A DNA stretch of 64,000 nt from Tricholoma matsutake (lineage: Eukaryota > Basidiomycota > Agaricomycetes > Agaricales > Tricholomataceae). Under the pieces are notes generated by a model. It did not search any database and was not told the origin of the DNA. It saw nothing but the letters and a program-made list of their open reading frames with translations. Made by a program: the position numbers and the translations under genes. This document shows, piece after piece, positions 30,760 through 42,304 of the stretch (its first letter is position 1; each line of letters begins with the position of its first letter). Location of the stretch: the NCBI GenBank assembly GCA_026075535.2, contig AP026540.1:8494001-8558000 (forward strand), written 5' to 3'.

Positions 30760-31913
30760 TCAACGCTTTCTTTCCAGCCGCCATTTGTACACTCGTGGTC
30801 GGTACATTTTCTCATCGACCTTGCTCCTCTGAACGCCCACCTTGCCCTTTCGCGCGTCTATCACATCCTCATCCTCATCCTGACTGTCCCCCTCGACCTT
30901 CTCCGCACCTCGAAGCTTTTTTCGACCACCTTTACCCATCATCAGTCGCTGCATTTCAAGCTCCCTTTCAGTATATCGCAACTGTTTGTCTCGTGCCAAC
31001 CGAGCGGCAAGTTCTGTTAAAAGCCGGCGTTTGTCACCTTGCTCCGGTTTCACGTTGTCATTATCTTCATGACCAACCGCGCTAGCGTGAGCAACGCGCT
31101 GAATTGACTTTTTGCCTTTCTCTGTGGGTTTCCATCCAAGGTCTGTTTCATCCACCTCAACCATGTTATGAGCTGCCTCGGTAAGGGAATGGTCATCAGG
31201 AGGCAAGTATTTCTGCACTAGTGATTGAGGTGGGTTTGTCAACCTGCGAGTCTTGATGGAGGGCAACATACCTCCTTCGTCGCTATCGACAAAAACAATG
31301 TGGTTTGGTTTGCGCCCACCTTTCTTGGTTTTAGAACTACATATTATACCAGCCTCACTCAATAACTGGAACTCCTCGTGGTTTAAATCATCATCGACAC
31401 TATCACGTATCCCGTGAGGTTTTACCAAGTCCGCCAGCGACGTCAGTCGGCTTTTGAGCTTGTCAATTTTCTGAATAAAAGTTGAGGGGGTAATTGGATG
31501 GCATATGAGAAAGAACAAACTTTGAGGCCAGCAGCACGCATCGTGCGTATATAGTTCTCATCTTGTGTTTTGAGAACCTTTACAATGTCTGTTGGAAGGG
31601 CAGTATTTCCTCTGTCCTTTATATGCACACCATCCTTTATACAACAAAAGAATTAGAATGCCGTGGATGAATTACGGGTGACCAGTGGTCTCGCCTTTGT
31701 CCTTTCATTTCGCATAGAGAAATAGAACTCATCCTTGTTTCTCTCTGCAGCCTTCTGCTTTAGGCGAGTTAACCTATTTTGCTTTGAATGATAGTCCTGT
31801 GCACGCTTGACATAGTCCGCATGCTTTTCCAAGACGCCAAGCTTTGACCGGTGAGCGAGCTGTGAGCGCTCCTTATGGTTGCGTCTGTGAATAGAATTTC
31901 GGAGAGAGGTCAT
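30760..31913 (-). CDS. UTP11: UTP11, U3 snoRNP / SSU processome component
   Basis: Utp11 is part of the small-subunit processome that handles 18S rRNA processing in the nucleolus. The first exon starts at ATG 31,913 with [40 protein letters not shown] and NKDEFYFSM, the diagnostic N-terminal block. The second exon (about 31,640-31,530) gives [25 protein letters not shown], and the third (about 31,475-30,760) a Lys/Glu-rich C-terminal half ending [11 protein letters not shown]. Two short introns separate the exons. The gene ends 76 bp from the convergent PLC-like gene and starts 147 bp from the divergent gene at 32,061. Confidence 0.92.
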
Positions 31914-32060
31914 GGTAAATGTGAGAGTGTGACGACCTGTCACGGTCTGGAGTTTACCAAGGATCTTCTCAAAAAGCGTGATTTCCTGCTGAATCCCTCT
32001 CGAAAGATATCTCCAAATATCACCTCTTCTAGCCAATTATCCCCCAATTTATCCGCCAAT

Positions 32061-33342
32061 ATGAGCTTTCAGCATTTCCGAGTGGCAGATCTCTCTCTTC
32101 AGCAACCATTACCTCCTCGTCTGGCTCAAAATCAACCCTCTACAAATTCATCCACTTCATCTTTTCCCACCCAAATACAGAATGGTCCTCAAGTCGAGAA
32201 CCAGTCCCCTTCTTCCACGAAACAGCCCTATGGCTCTGGCGACACAGACGATGGCTACACACTCGTCTTTCCTAATCTCGAAGCTTTCCACGAATGGCGC
32301 AATCAGGAAGAGGAACGCCAGATGGTAGAGTTTGTAAAGGCATGACAGTCTGCTCAAGACGTCTTCCAATGTCTGATCGAGTAACAGGGAGACACTCATG
32401 GGAGTAAAGCAGTCCCACCCCGATTCAAAGATCACACCAAACTGGTTTGTGCAAGGCATTCTCGAAGTGGAAGAAAGAAATATGTCAAAAAGCACCCAGA
32501 GCGAGTCAGGAAGGTGCCTAGTCGGAAGGTATGCAATCTTGAATCCTCATACTTACACCTATGAAGTGCTTAACTGCGTATATCCCTAGCTCGAAGGAAT
32601 TGGTTGCCCGGCGTCCATTAGCTTCAAAACCTATTACGATACGGATGAAGTTCGTGCATGTTGTGAGTTTCTGTATTGCCGAGCCTAGACGCCATGCTTA
32701 TTCCTCTTGGCAGACGTCTCGCAGCATTCTCATGAGATCGGCCTTGCCAATCTCCCATTTACTCGTCGTGGGCGCAAGGCAGCAGCCCAGCGTGACAAAG
32801 ATCGGACAGGAAAAGATGCTTCATCTGCTGAAGATACCACCGCTGCTATAAGCACAGACATGGGCAGTACGAATGGTAATGCCGTCGCCGGCCCATCATC
32901 TGCAGGACCGCCTAGCAATACGTTTGGCTCCGCAGTGTCAATGCTTGCTCCATTACCAGGACAAGGGCCGTATCCACATCACCCTCCTCAAACTTATGGT
33001 TATGTTCCTCCTTCTCAACCGTTCACACCGCTACCTACCCAGCCGCCTATGTCCCCTGATCGTTGGGAAAACATGGCAACCCTTTTTAACTCTATTCGCG
33101 AACACGCTCGGGGTTTTGAATACCCCAGTGTAAGTGTTGCGGCTCTGGAAACAGTCCTAATACGGTTATACTTGGAAAGCCCTGTTGGTCTTGGAGCACA
33201 GCCTATGGTTATGCAAAATAATGCAGCACAGCCAAGGCCACCTCCAGTGCCAACACAGGCACAAAATGTGCAGCCGGCCCGCCCACATGATGGAAGTGCA
33301 CCTGAAGGTGGTAGTGGTTCTGGAATGGAAGAAGGCGCGTAA
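32061..33342 (+). CDS. FAR1/WRKY-GCM1-like zinc-binding protein with disordered tail
   Basis: Exons are 32,061-32,333, 32,388-32,528, 32,590-32,662 and 32,714-33,342, all with GT-AG joints that keep frame. The N-terminal ~90 residues are low complexity. The folded part spans exons 2-4 (about residues 110-165): KLVCARHSRSGRKKYVKKHP, then GIGCPASISFKTYYDTDEVRAC, then SQHSHEIG. This C-C-H-x-H layout resembles the DNA-binding zinc domains at the N-terminus of FAR1/MULE transposase families. No transposase domain follows; the rest is Pro/Gln/Ala-rich disordered sequence. I infer a DNA-binding, possibly domesticated protein. The targets are unknown. Confidence 0.75.
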
Positions 33343-33490
33343 ACGAAGCAGTCATTAACGTTTGTAATGTCAAGTAAAAGTATGTTTCAGTAATAGGATA
33401 ATATAGTATGATGCAATGACGTAATGATTGGAAGTCGATCACAAGATCATTATCTCCATTTTATCATAGCTCCTCTCTCCGTCGTCCACC

Positions 33491-35356
33491 ATGTCAGCTC
33501 TCAGTTTCGCGAGGCAAGCATTTGGCCGCGAGAAACCTCATGTTTGTCCCTTTCGTTATAACTACTTTGCATGACTTATGTGGGCAGGTAGTCCTCAATC
33601 ACAGATTGGGTCGATATACTCACGTCAAGTAACATCGAAGAAGAGGCTTATGATGGGTATGAACAATCTCTTTATGCAGCCTCTCATTCTGAATCGATGT
33701 TCGACCTATAGGATACCGGAATTAGTTGACTCCATCAACCTTCAGGCTGCAGGGTATTGTGGTTTTTATCAGTCAGTTCTAGGCCTCACGGATTCTACCT
33801 TCCAGTCCAGCGGAAGCATCGCGAGCCTTACGGAAGAAACTCAAGCATGGGAATCCACATCAACAATATCGTGCTCTGGTTGTCTGTGTCATTGCTTCAC
33901 AATCTCATGTTGGCGCCCTCATGGTTTGTGCAGTTGTTGAAAGCTCTTGTCGAGAACTGCGGTCAAAGGTTCCAGGGTACACAATTTCGGTCGTCCTCTC
34001 TCGCCCTTACTTATATTCCGATGCAGCAACGTTCGCAGATAGTCAACTTACCGATGCACTCAAGAACCTCGCGTCTGACCCCAGCACGGACAAGAAAGTC
34101 TACAAGAAACTGTTGCTTGTGCTCGGATCGTGGCGGGACCAATTTAAAGGCGATCCATCGATGACATTGGTCGCTGGACTCTATAAGCAATGCAGGGGTG
34201 AAGGCAGACGGCTCAGTCAGCAAGAGGTGGCTCACATGGTCGGTATCTCACCCACGGCTGAAGACAAGAAAAAGACAGAGAGAGAACAAAAGGAAGAAGC
34301 GAAAAGGAAAGCCAAACAAGAGAAACAGGAGAACGAAAAACGTCGAAGAGAGGAAGAGGAAAGACGTCGAAAGGAGCGCACCGAAGGAAACAAACCGAAA
34401 CGAGCCCTTTTCCCATTTGAGAAGGTGCACAGCCCGTTCGCGCGATAAAGAGGTGCTTAACCATCGGTAGTAGGAAAAGCCCAAGGTTTTAACCAGTATC
34501 GCGGACGCCTCTCACGCTTCGAGCAATCTCGTCAACGCCATTACAGTCAGTTTTTTCTCGCTTGGCTAGTCTTTTCCACAAATTGCACCCGTATATTACA
34601 GCTCGTCAATCGAGACACCGACAGTCTTCAAACCAACGATCGTGTCCAAGATTGTTTAACTAACGCCAAACAGGCCAGAAAGGCTGTCGTTAAATACATT
34701 CAAGTACGTTCCTTCAACCTTGCATTCCCTGATGCGATAGAGACTCACTATTCCCAAATTAGGTTGTTGAGAACGAGGAGATCATTGGCACCTTGATCGA
34801 GGCAAACGAGCGCATCATGGCTGCAATTGAGATGTACGATAGACTTTCGGCTCAAGACGCCGAGTCAGCAGCCGTTGCAGTTACTACCGGGCTCGCTACC
34901 ACTCAAATCAGCTCTGAACAGGAAAACAGTGGGCTGCAGCTTGCACCACTTGACAGGGTCAGAAACGAAAAAGGCAGGGAGAAAGGACAGCAGAGTAATT
35001 CGCCCCTGCACCCAGATTTACAGGAGTTGAGTTTCGGACCACTCGGCGCTTCGTCAAATGATCTCCCTCCTCCTCTTCGGCCTTCGACACGACCTTATCA
35101 CGACAGCGATGATGCACTCACATATGATGGACGCGGTTCACTTGCAGACTTCAGCGATTACGATTCCTCGGAAGAGGAGGAAGATCCCTCAGGGCCGTTT
35201 TCCTCGAAAACGAAGGATAGATGGAATCATTTAGAGGTGTCTGATGGATCAGATGATTACACCACAAGCTCCAGGACAACTAAACACCAGGCCGTAGATG
35301 ATCCTTTCGCCGATCCCTTTGCTGACGAAGTAGCCACTGGTCTGTCAAGAAAGTGA
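33491..35356 (+). CDS. LSB5: LSB5-like protein, VHS and GAT domains
   Basis: LSB5 is an adaptor linking ubiquitin, actin regulators and endocytic or endosomal membranes. After MSALSFARQAFGREKPH, the spliced protein reads SSITDWVDILTSSNIEEEAYDG, ELVDSINLQAAG, ASRALRKKLKHGNPHQQYR and LKALVENCGQRFQ, a VHS domain with the GPxEASRALRKKLKHG-type block of this family. A Lys/Glu-rich linker follows (about 34,260-34,400). After two more introns come NRDTDSLQTNDRVQDCLTNA and EEIIGTLIEANERIMAAIEMYDRL, a GAT domain. The tail is acidic (SDYDSSEEEEDPS) with DPFADPFAD repeats. There are about eight exons; those seen clearly start at 33,491, 33,592, 33,712, 33,806, 33,943, 34,051, about 34,481, about 34,601 and 34,763. 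Confidence 0.87.
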
Positions 35357-35612
35357 CGAGACACAAGTCATGTACCATCGCAAGCCAGACAGCCTCTGAC
35401 GATGCGTATATCTTCTGATTTCAAAGGATGGAAATATTTACTATAATGTTATGTCAGTATGTGTGCACACGGATGAGTCTGTATTTTGAAAGTTTCAGAA
35501 TCACTTCACTAGTCAGAAATTTCCATAAGTGCAAATGTGATGTTGACAAATCCACAAAGGACATGCGATGTTTATTGGCAATACGGAATGCACCGAGCGC
35601 AGACGATAAACT

Positions 35613-37197
35613 TCATACAGTCCCCCAATGGACAAATCCTCTGCCATGCTCGGGGCCAATCCAAAATGGTTTCAATTTTTCTGGCAGACAAATCCCAATT
35701 AGGTCACCTTGTTGATTGTAAACAGCACCATTTTCTAGGAGAGCCAGAATGAGTCGAGGAACAGCGGCTGCCGTGCCGTTCAGGGTGTGTGCAAATGGCA
35801 GTGTTGAAGACGGTTTTGATACTTGAACGCGATAGCGTATATGAAGGCGTCTGGCTTGATAATCTGTACAGTTAGAGAGAGATGACACTTCGCCCCAACT
35901 ACCCCGTCCGGGCATCCATGCCTCCATGTCATATTTCCTGTATGCACTAGCACCGAGTTCCTCAGACGGCATATCAAGCACTCTGGAAAATGAGCGAATT
36001 AACAGCAGGTCGCAGACGGGAATCAAAGCTAACCTGAAGGAAAGGCCCAGACCCTCGAGGATCGACTTTTGAACCTGCATCATTTCTTTCATCATTGCTT
36101 CACTGCCACCTCTTGTTGTTGCGGCGAATAATTCCACTTTTGTAAACTGGTGGACTCGATATAGGCCCCGAGTGTCAGCCCCTCGCGCGCCTGCTTCTGC
36201 GCGAAACGAGTGCCCCAGTGCCACCACCTTGAGAGGCAAAGTCGTAGAAGGAAAGACTTTGTTGGCGAACATACCGGCCAGAGGAATTTCTGAGGTCCCG
36301 CAGAGGACCAGTTCTGGAGAGACCGATGATTCTGATGATGTGACATGATACATTTGCGCAGCAGAACTATTGCGTGGTTGAAAACCACATCGACTGGCAA
36401 TGTCTGAACGCACGACATCCGGAGGTATAACTGGAGTGAAACCATGCTCGAGAGCGATGGAGATGGCGTAGTTTGTCAGGGCCATCTCCAACAACGCAGC
36501 TTCGTTTAGTAGATAATACCACGATGAACCCGTCACTGTCGAGCCGCTTTCGAAATCAAGCAAACCAAGTTTCTTGCAGATGGTCACATGATCGCGTTCT
36601 GTATTCGCTGGCACACATTCTGGGCCATGAACCGATAGAGTAACAGCAGCACTTTCAGGTCCCAAGGGTGACGCTGGATGCGTATCGTTGGGGATAGCGA
36701 GGGCAAGGTTGAATAAAGTATTTTCCACCTCAGACAGTTTCCCCTCTAGCTCCAACACCTCCGCCTTAAGCTTTGTTGCTTCCTCAAGGACAGCTTGTTT
36801 GGCTGATGAGTTCTCCTCACCCGCTGTTTGCCGTATCTGCCCCCCTAAAACGGAGCGCATATTTCGCTTCGTATTCAAGTTGTTGAGTAAACGTTTATAC
36901 TCGGTGTACGTCCGAGGGATCTCGAGTATTGCACCGCTGGGGATGGGTACTTTGCGATTTACTGCATTATTCAATTTTTGGACAATTTTTTCCGATATTT
37001 CACGGAAGTCGAGCCTCGGAGCGGGTAGTGCAGGAGTTGAGCGAAATGAACTGTGCTGAGTGGATGAGTGATTGGATCTGCAGTACCTTTTGACTCGAGC
37101 ATAGTTAGAAATAATGCAAGCTACTACAGAATCACTCACTAGATGGTAAATGGAACGGACGCCAAGTAAGCAACATTGACCGAACAACGGGTGTCAT
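35613..37197 (-). CDS. Mitochondrial-type seryl-tRNA synthetase
   Basis: This class II synthetase charges tRNA-Ser, probably in mitochondria (yeast DIA4 counterpart). The first exon (MTPVVRSMLLTWRPFHLPSS, from 37,197, or from the inner ATG at 37,176) resembles a targeting presequence and is joined across an intron (about 37,087-37,140). LDFREI, an N-terminal coiled-coil arm, and HVTICKKLGLLDFESGSTVTG follow. Motif 2 is GHSFRAEAGARGADTRGLYR-VHQFTKVELF, and motif 3 is PRLILALLENG near the C-terminus. An intron of about 54 bp near 35,982-36,035 happens to lack stops. The start is 45 bp from the divergent RFC4 start. Confidence 0.87.
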
Positions 37198-37242
37198 AGA
37201 ATACTGATAGCGGTCACACCGCGTGACTTGACGCGTTCTGGC

Positions 37243-38668
37243 AATGTCTTCTTCCTCGAAACTCGCAAACGGAGCTGTGGATATCCCATACGAACTACCA
37301 TGGTGCGTGCTGAACAGTGAGCTCCTCTGAAGGCACGTCACATGGCCCCCCAGGGTTGAAAAATACAGACCAAATGTCCTGGATGAAGTGGTTGGTAACG
37401 CAGAAACGATTGATCGGCTCAAGGTGATTGCTAGGAATGGAAACTGTCCTCATATAATCATCTCCGTACGCCTAGCCATTCCATTGTTTTCTACGCTATT
37501 AACCGGGTTCTAGGGATTGCCAGGGATCGGCAAAACAACTAGTATACACTGCCTGGCACATCAACTACTCGGAGACGCATATAAAGAGGGTGTTTTGGAA
37601 CTGAATGCGTCCGATGAGCGGTATGAACTCTTTATGTTATCAGTGTGCATTTCTAATTAAGATTTAGCGGTATTGACGTTGTCCGGAACAAGATCAAAGC
37701 CTTTGCACAAAAGAAGGTTACGCTCCCTCCAGGGCGACACAAGATCGTGATCCTTGACGAGGCTGATAGGTAAATCGTACAGACATCCTCAGCGTATGTT
37801 CAATTTTGCCAATGTACTGCAAGCATGACTGGAGGGGCTCAGCAAGCCCTACGACGTACGATGGAAATATTTTCTAACACTACGCGGTTTTGTCTCGCAT
37901 GCAACATGAGCAACAAAATCATTGAACCGATACAAAGCCGCTGTGCAATTCTCCGATATGCTAAACTGAGGGATCAAGAAATACTAAAACGTCTTTTGGA
38001 GATCTGTGAAATGGAGAAGGGCAGTTTCATTGTTAATGCGGAATTTTGCATTGTTTTGATATCCATGATTAGGTTGAGTACAACGACGATGGTCTTACCG
38101 CCCTCATATTCACATCAGAAGGAGACATGCGACAGGCCATCAATAACCTTCAATCGACACATTCTGGATTCGGCTTTGTATCTGGCGACAACGTTTTCAA
38201 GGTGTGCGACCAACCACACCCTATCGTTGTACAGGCCACAATCCGGTCATGTATGAAAGGAGATATCGACGGTGCAATGGAGAAACTGAACGAGCTTTGG
38301 GAGCAAGGTTACAGTGCCATTGATATCGTTGTGACTGTTTTTCGTGTTGTGAAGACTTTTGACGAGTGAGTACATGCCTTATTAAGTTTAAGTCTGAATA
38401 TGTTTAATGCGCACCAAGGATGCCAGAATACACAAAGCTGGAATACATCAAGGTTTTTTAATCCTTTCCTTGGTTTGACATGCTGATGGATGATTGGCAG
38501 GAAATTGGATTCACTCATATGCGGATATTAGAAGGCGTGGGTACGCTTATTCAGCTCGCAGGGCTCGTCGCCCGGCTCTGTAAAATGGTAGGATTTCTTT
38601 CTTGACCTGGGCTTGGGTATAATCCTTTTCAACTACAGAATATGAAGCCAGATTTGTTCAAAGTTTGA
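37243..38668 (+). CDS. RFC4: Replication factor C subunit (yeast Rfc4 / human RFC2 type)
   Basis: This is one of the small AAA+ subunits of the clamp loader that places PCNA on DNA. Exon 1 (37,243-37,302) ends ELPW, and exon 2 (from 37,354) continues [15 protein letters not shown]. Walker A is [10 protein letters not shown] (about 37,515). [19 protein letters not shown] follows, then Walker B ILDEADSM, the sensor region TRFCLACN, and the arginine-finger SRC motif [26 protein letters not shown] and the C-terminal collar helices ([18 protein letters not shown]) end at TGA 38,666. At least eight exons are present. The sequence is close enough to Rfc4 to prefer it over Rfc2, Rfc3 and Rfc5. Confidence 0.9.
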
Positions 38669-39103
38669 GCGAATAATTCCTTCCCATCTATCTTCGATTT
38701 CCACTGCACTGCATGTACTTTTCGCTAGATTATGATTGTTAATTTATGGACAAACGTATTCCGAGTGTGAAATGCTGACTCCTCCTGAGGAAACATTGCT
38801 TGTAAATAGTTGTATAGTCGACTGTGTCTTAAACCATACTTGTGACAACCCATAACCTGTAATAATCCATGGATTTTGAGCGTCCACTGGCACCAACTCC
38901 GTTACCAGTAAAATCCCATAACCCTCTGATATCCCATAACCCATAGCCAAACATAACCCATACTAGCCCATAATTTAGTTAATATGATATGTATTTTCGT
39001 GCCCGGAATAAACTAAGCTAAGAATACGCTAAGTAGAACGCTATGGAATATCTACTCTAATCACGTATTATTTTTTAATGTCAAAAAACCCTCTGGATGT
39101 GCT
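38669..39103. other. AT-rich spacer with repeated CCCATAAC words
   Basis: No gene is seen. About five copies of CCCATAAC or close variants cluster at 38,848-38,975. The following 130 bp are AT-rich and run up to the transposon. Confidence 0.45.
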
Positions 39104-39105
39104 TA

Positions 39106-40616
39106 CAGCTGTTTGCATAAAGGTTGGCACTTTTGAAAAAAATAAACAAATCTCAAATTTTTACAAACCCTAACCTATATGTCACCCTACACCCATGCCA
39201 TACCGAAAGATCTCTCGCGATGTCAAACTGGCGGTTATCAGACTTCATGAACGCGCACTATTACCTCTTGAAGATATCCTAGACTGCCTCAGAATCTCTC
39301 GTCGTACCTTTTATCGCATTCTGTTGTTATGGCGAACCACTGGCGACGTTGTGAGGCACAACTATGGCGTCCGAGGACGACCAAGGCACCTGCACTTTGA
39401 CGACATTGAATACCTCAAGCAACTTATCAGCCACCGTCCAGACTGGTTCCTTGATGAGCTGCAATACCTTCTGGCAACGAACCACTTCATCTCTGCTCAT
39501 TACACCACCATCCATCGGGAGCTGGAGCGAGCGCGTGTATCAACAAAGAAACTCAAGAAGATTGCGCTTGAACGAAATGAGAATGTCCGGGCTGACTTTA
39601 TCCGGTGCATGGCTCAATACCAACCTGAACAGCTTGGCTTTCTTGACGAAGTTTCAAAGGACGAACGGACTTCAGGCAGACGTCGTGGAAGATCGATGAA
39701 AGGTCTTCGTGCTGTGAAAAAGGGAGTGTTTGTTCATGGGAGGAGATTTTCTGCTGAGGGGTCGTTGACAGTCGACGGAATGGTGTCTAATACAGTTGTC
39801 GAGGGTTCGATGACGCGAGCTCGATTCTTGGAGTATCTGGAGCACTCTGTGGTGCGTATTCACTGTTGCAACATTTTACCTCATTCATTGTTTGTCCAGC
39901 TGCCTCTATGCACCCCTTTCCCTGGATATCTCAGTGTCCTCGTAATGGACAATGCTCGTATTCATCATGGCGAAGAGATCTTAGAGCTGACGCAGCACTT
40001 TGGTAATACCATGGCTTTGACATTGGAAATCATATGCTTACTTCTGAATTTTAGGTGTCCGTCTCGAGTATCTTCCACCTTACTCACCCGACCTCAATCC
40101 CATTCAGGAAGCCTTCTCGAAACTCAAAGCATTCATTCGTCGCCATGGAAATTTACTTACGCATGAAGGTGATGGGATGCTATTTGACTTGATGGAGTGT
40201 ATGGAAGTCGTAACACCATTAGACGCTGTTGGGTACTTCATACATGCAGGATACTTCTAGAGCATTACAATGAGCAAATTACAGTCCAGTTACAACATGT
40301 CCATTAGCTACAGTGTCAATAAATGGAACAGAGACACAAACAGACAACAAAACACATCACGCAGGAACGGCCCACTCCAAAACAGCTTCCTTGAGGTCAA
40401 CAATCTCACCTGGTTTGAACCCAAGATCCTTCAGGTTCGCAGAGCTGCAGGAGCAGGGTTTGGAGGTACAATGAGATTAACTTTCATTCACTTAGGCATG
40501 GCCATGATGGCTATATGCGTCGTGCAAGGGAGGACACTGCTAAACCATGTGCTAGGGTTACAATTTTCAATTCGTTACAAATTTTCTCACAGTGCCAAGA
40601 TTTATGCAAACCGCTG
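39106..40616 (+). mobile_element. Tc1/mariner-type DNA transposon
   Basis: The 1511-bp element is flanked by TA (39,104-39,105 and 40,617-40,618). The ends are imperfect inverted repeats: left CAGCTGTTTGCATAAAGGTT, right (reverse complement) CAGCGGTTTGCATAAATCTT, with weaker similarity for about 70 bp. It carries a spliced DDE transposase at 39,195-40,260. After the transposase stop, about 280 bp has no plus-strand gene. Confidence 0.85.
39195..40260 (+). CDS. Tc1/mariner-like DDE transposase with two introns
   Basis: The N-terminal helix-turn-helix (DVKLAVIRLHERALLPLEDILDC) and winged-helix-like part precede LISHRPDWFLDELQYLLA. The catalytic core has LGFLDEVSKDERTSGRRRGRS (first Asp), then VLVMDNARIHH (second Asp), then LEYLPPYSPDLNPIQEAFSKLK. 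Introns (about 39,852-39,930 and 40,004-40,054) separate these blocks. In relatives the third acidic residue is the Glu of NPIE; here it is Gln, followed by Glu. Either the neighbouring Glu serves or the enzyme is dead. Apart from that the frame is intact to TAG 40,258. It would cut at the element's inverted repeats and insert at TA. Confidence 0.82.
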
Positions 40617-40618
40617 TA

Positions 40619-41010
40619 AATCTGGTCTTACGAAAGCTCAAGAATCTCACAAAAACTAAAAAAGATTTACAGACTCGCTAAATCAGCTGGAAGAGCTTGG
40701 TGTTTTGTCTTGCAGAAAAAGAACCGGATGGACCTCGAGGAACTGCTGAACGCGGTCTCAGAACAGGGGCTCGTGGGTGAGATATCAGATGAAGAGATTT
40801 TCCGATCCGTCATGGACATGCGCGAGGCCGAGCAAATGATGGAAGTCAATGGGACGAGATGATGTTGTGGACAAAAAACCTACGCACACGTACGAGTCTT
40901 TGTCAGGATCGGTCATTTGTCACCATCGATCGGTGCTATTTTTGCCGTGACATTTATACCTGTGGCTTTCAAATGAAATTTCTTGCATGCAGGCTGGAAA
41001 CTCTTCCGAC
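40619..41010 (+). other. Remnant coding-like segment between the transposon and CFD1
   Basis: From about 40,716, after a tcttgcag acceptor-like word, a short frame reads KKNRMDLEELLNAVSEQGLV-GEISDEEIFRSVMDMREAEQ and ends near 40,862. Its acidic-hydrophobic texture looks protein-derived. It could be the last exon of a lost gene or the C-terminus of an older transposase. No upstream exons are visible, and the mariner insertion lies just to its left. The last 100 bp should be the CFD1 promoter. Confidence 0.35.
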
Positions 41011-41949
41011 ATGGCACAAGAAACCCGTGTATCAAGACGACTCGAGTCCATTAAAAATATCATAATAATACTGTCGGGAAAAGGCGGCGTTGGGAAATCG
41101 TCTGTCGCAACTCAACTAGCGCTCAATATTTATGCTTCTTCTCCTACAGCACAAGTAGGCATTCTTGATGTCGATCTCACTGGACCTTCCATTCCGCGCA
41201 TGCTTGGTTTGGATGGACAGTCTGTCCACCAAAGCAGTGATGGATGGGTTCCTGTTTATGCGGATGGGCGTGATGCAAGACTGGCGTGCATGAGCGTTGG
41301 CTTTCTGTTGAAAAACAAGGGTGATTCTGTCGTCTGGAGGGGTCCGAAGAAAAACGGGATGATACGGCAGTTTTTGAGCGATGTGCGATGGGGGAACTTG
41401 GACTATCTAGTCATCGATACTCCGCCAGGTCATTAATAGCATACTACTGCCGCTGATTCTTGTTGATCTGACGTGATTACAGGTACATCCGACGAACATC
41501 TTTCCCTACTTGAACACATGGCCCCCGTTCACTCGCGTTTGTCGGCTATCATTGTCACTACGCCACAAGCAGTAGCCCTTATGGATGCCATGAAGTGCTT
41601 ATCGTTCGCGCGAGCGGTAAACCTCCCGATCGTTGGGTTAATAGAGAATATGAGTGGTTATGTCTGCCCATGCTGTGGAGAGATTAGCAATGTTTTTTCG
41701 ACCGGCGGAGGAGCAGAGATGGCGCGAAGGGAGAATTTGAAATTTTTGGGGAGCCTTCCTATCGACACCGAGCTTGTTTCCCTGTTAGATGCCGGGGAGA
41801 TGGAAATGCCTACGGGAGTGGTATCGGATCCGGGATCGTTCAGCCTTTTGCAGAAATACAGGCTTACACCATCTGCGAAACTCTTCGAGAGTATTGTGGG
41901 CCGTGTTGAGCAGGTGTTGCGAGGCATCTCAGAACCAGTAGAAAGTTGA
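41011..41949 (+). CDS. CFD1: Cytosolic Fe-S cluster assembly P-loop NTPase CFD1/NUBP2
   Basis: Cfd1 forms a scaffold with Nbp35 that builds [4Fe-4S] clusters for cytosolic and nuclear proteins. ATG at 41,011 ([16 protein letters not shown]) is chosen because it precedes the conserved start; an in-frame ATG at 40,987 is possible. The deviant Walker A is [17 protein letters not shown], followed by [17 protein letters not shown] and [10 protein letters not shown]. Exon 1 ends at 41,428 and exon 2 starts at 41,484. The C-terminal cluster-binding motif is [13 protein letters not shown] (CXXC), then FLGSLPID. It lacks the N-terminal ferredoxin-like Cys region that marks Nbp35, which supports CFD1. 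Confidence 0.93.
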
Positions 41950-42304
41950 ATATTCAGGGTAGCGTGATGACTGCTGAATCGGGATGAACCGAGGTATTGC
42001 CTCGTTTATGTTGAAGATCCAAAAAAGGCAAGGGCTTGATGTCTTTCAACACACAAACCCGCTTGTCTCTCTCTCTCTCTTTCCTTCTTTCATGTCCACC
42101 ACCTGAATTCATCCCAGGGACATTCACGACAAACGCGCTACTTACGAACCCCAACATTTTCTCTTTAGTTACTTCCAGGTCACCGTGTATCCAACAACGC
42201 GTCGAAAGACACGATTCGAATCTCAAGTGTGTCCCTCATCATCTTCTAAATGTCTTTCACATTCATCCTTTCCGCGATGTACATCAGGTCCTTTGTCTCT
42301 TAAG

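Noticed and set aside
38848..38975. CCCATAAC cluster considered as telomeric sequence
   Set aside because: The unit is not TTAGGG or its complement, it is irregular, and it lies between single-copy host genes.
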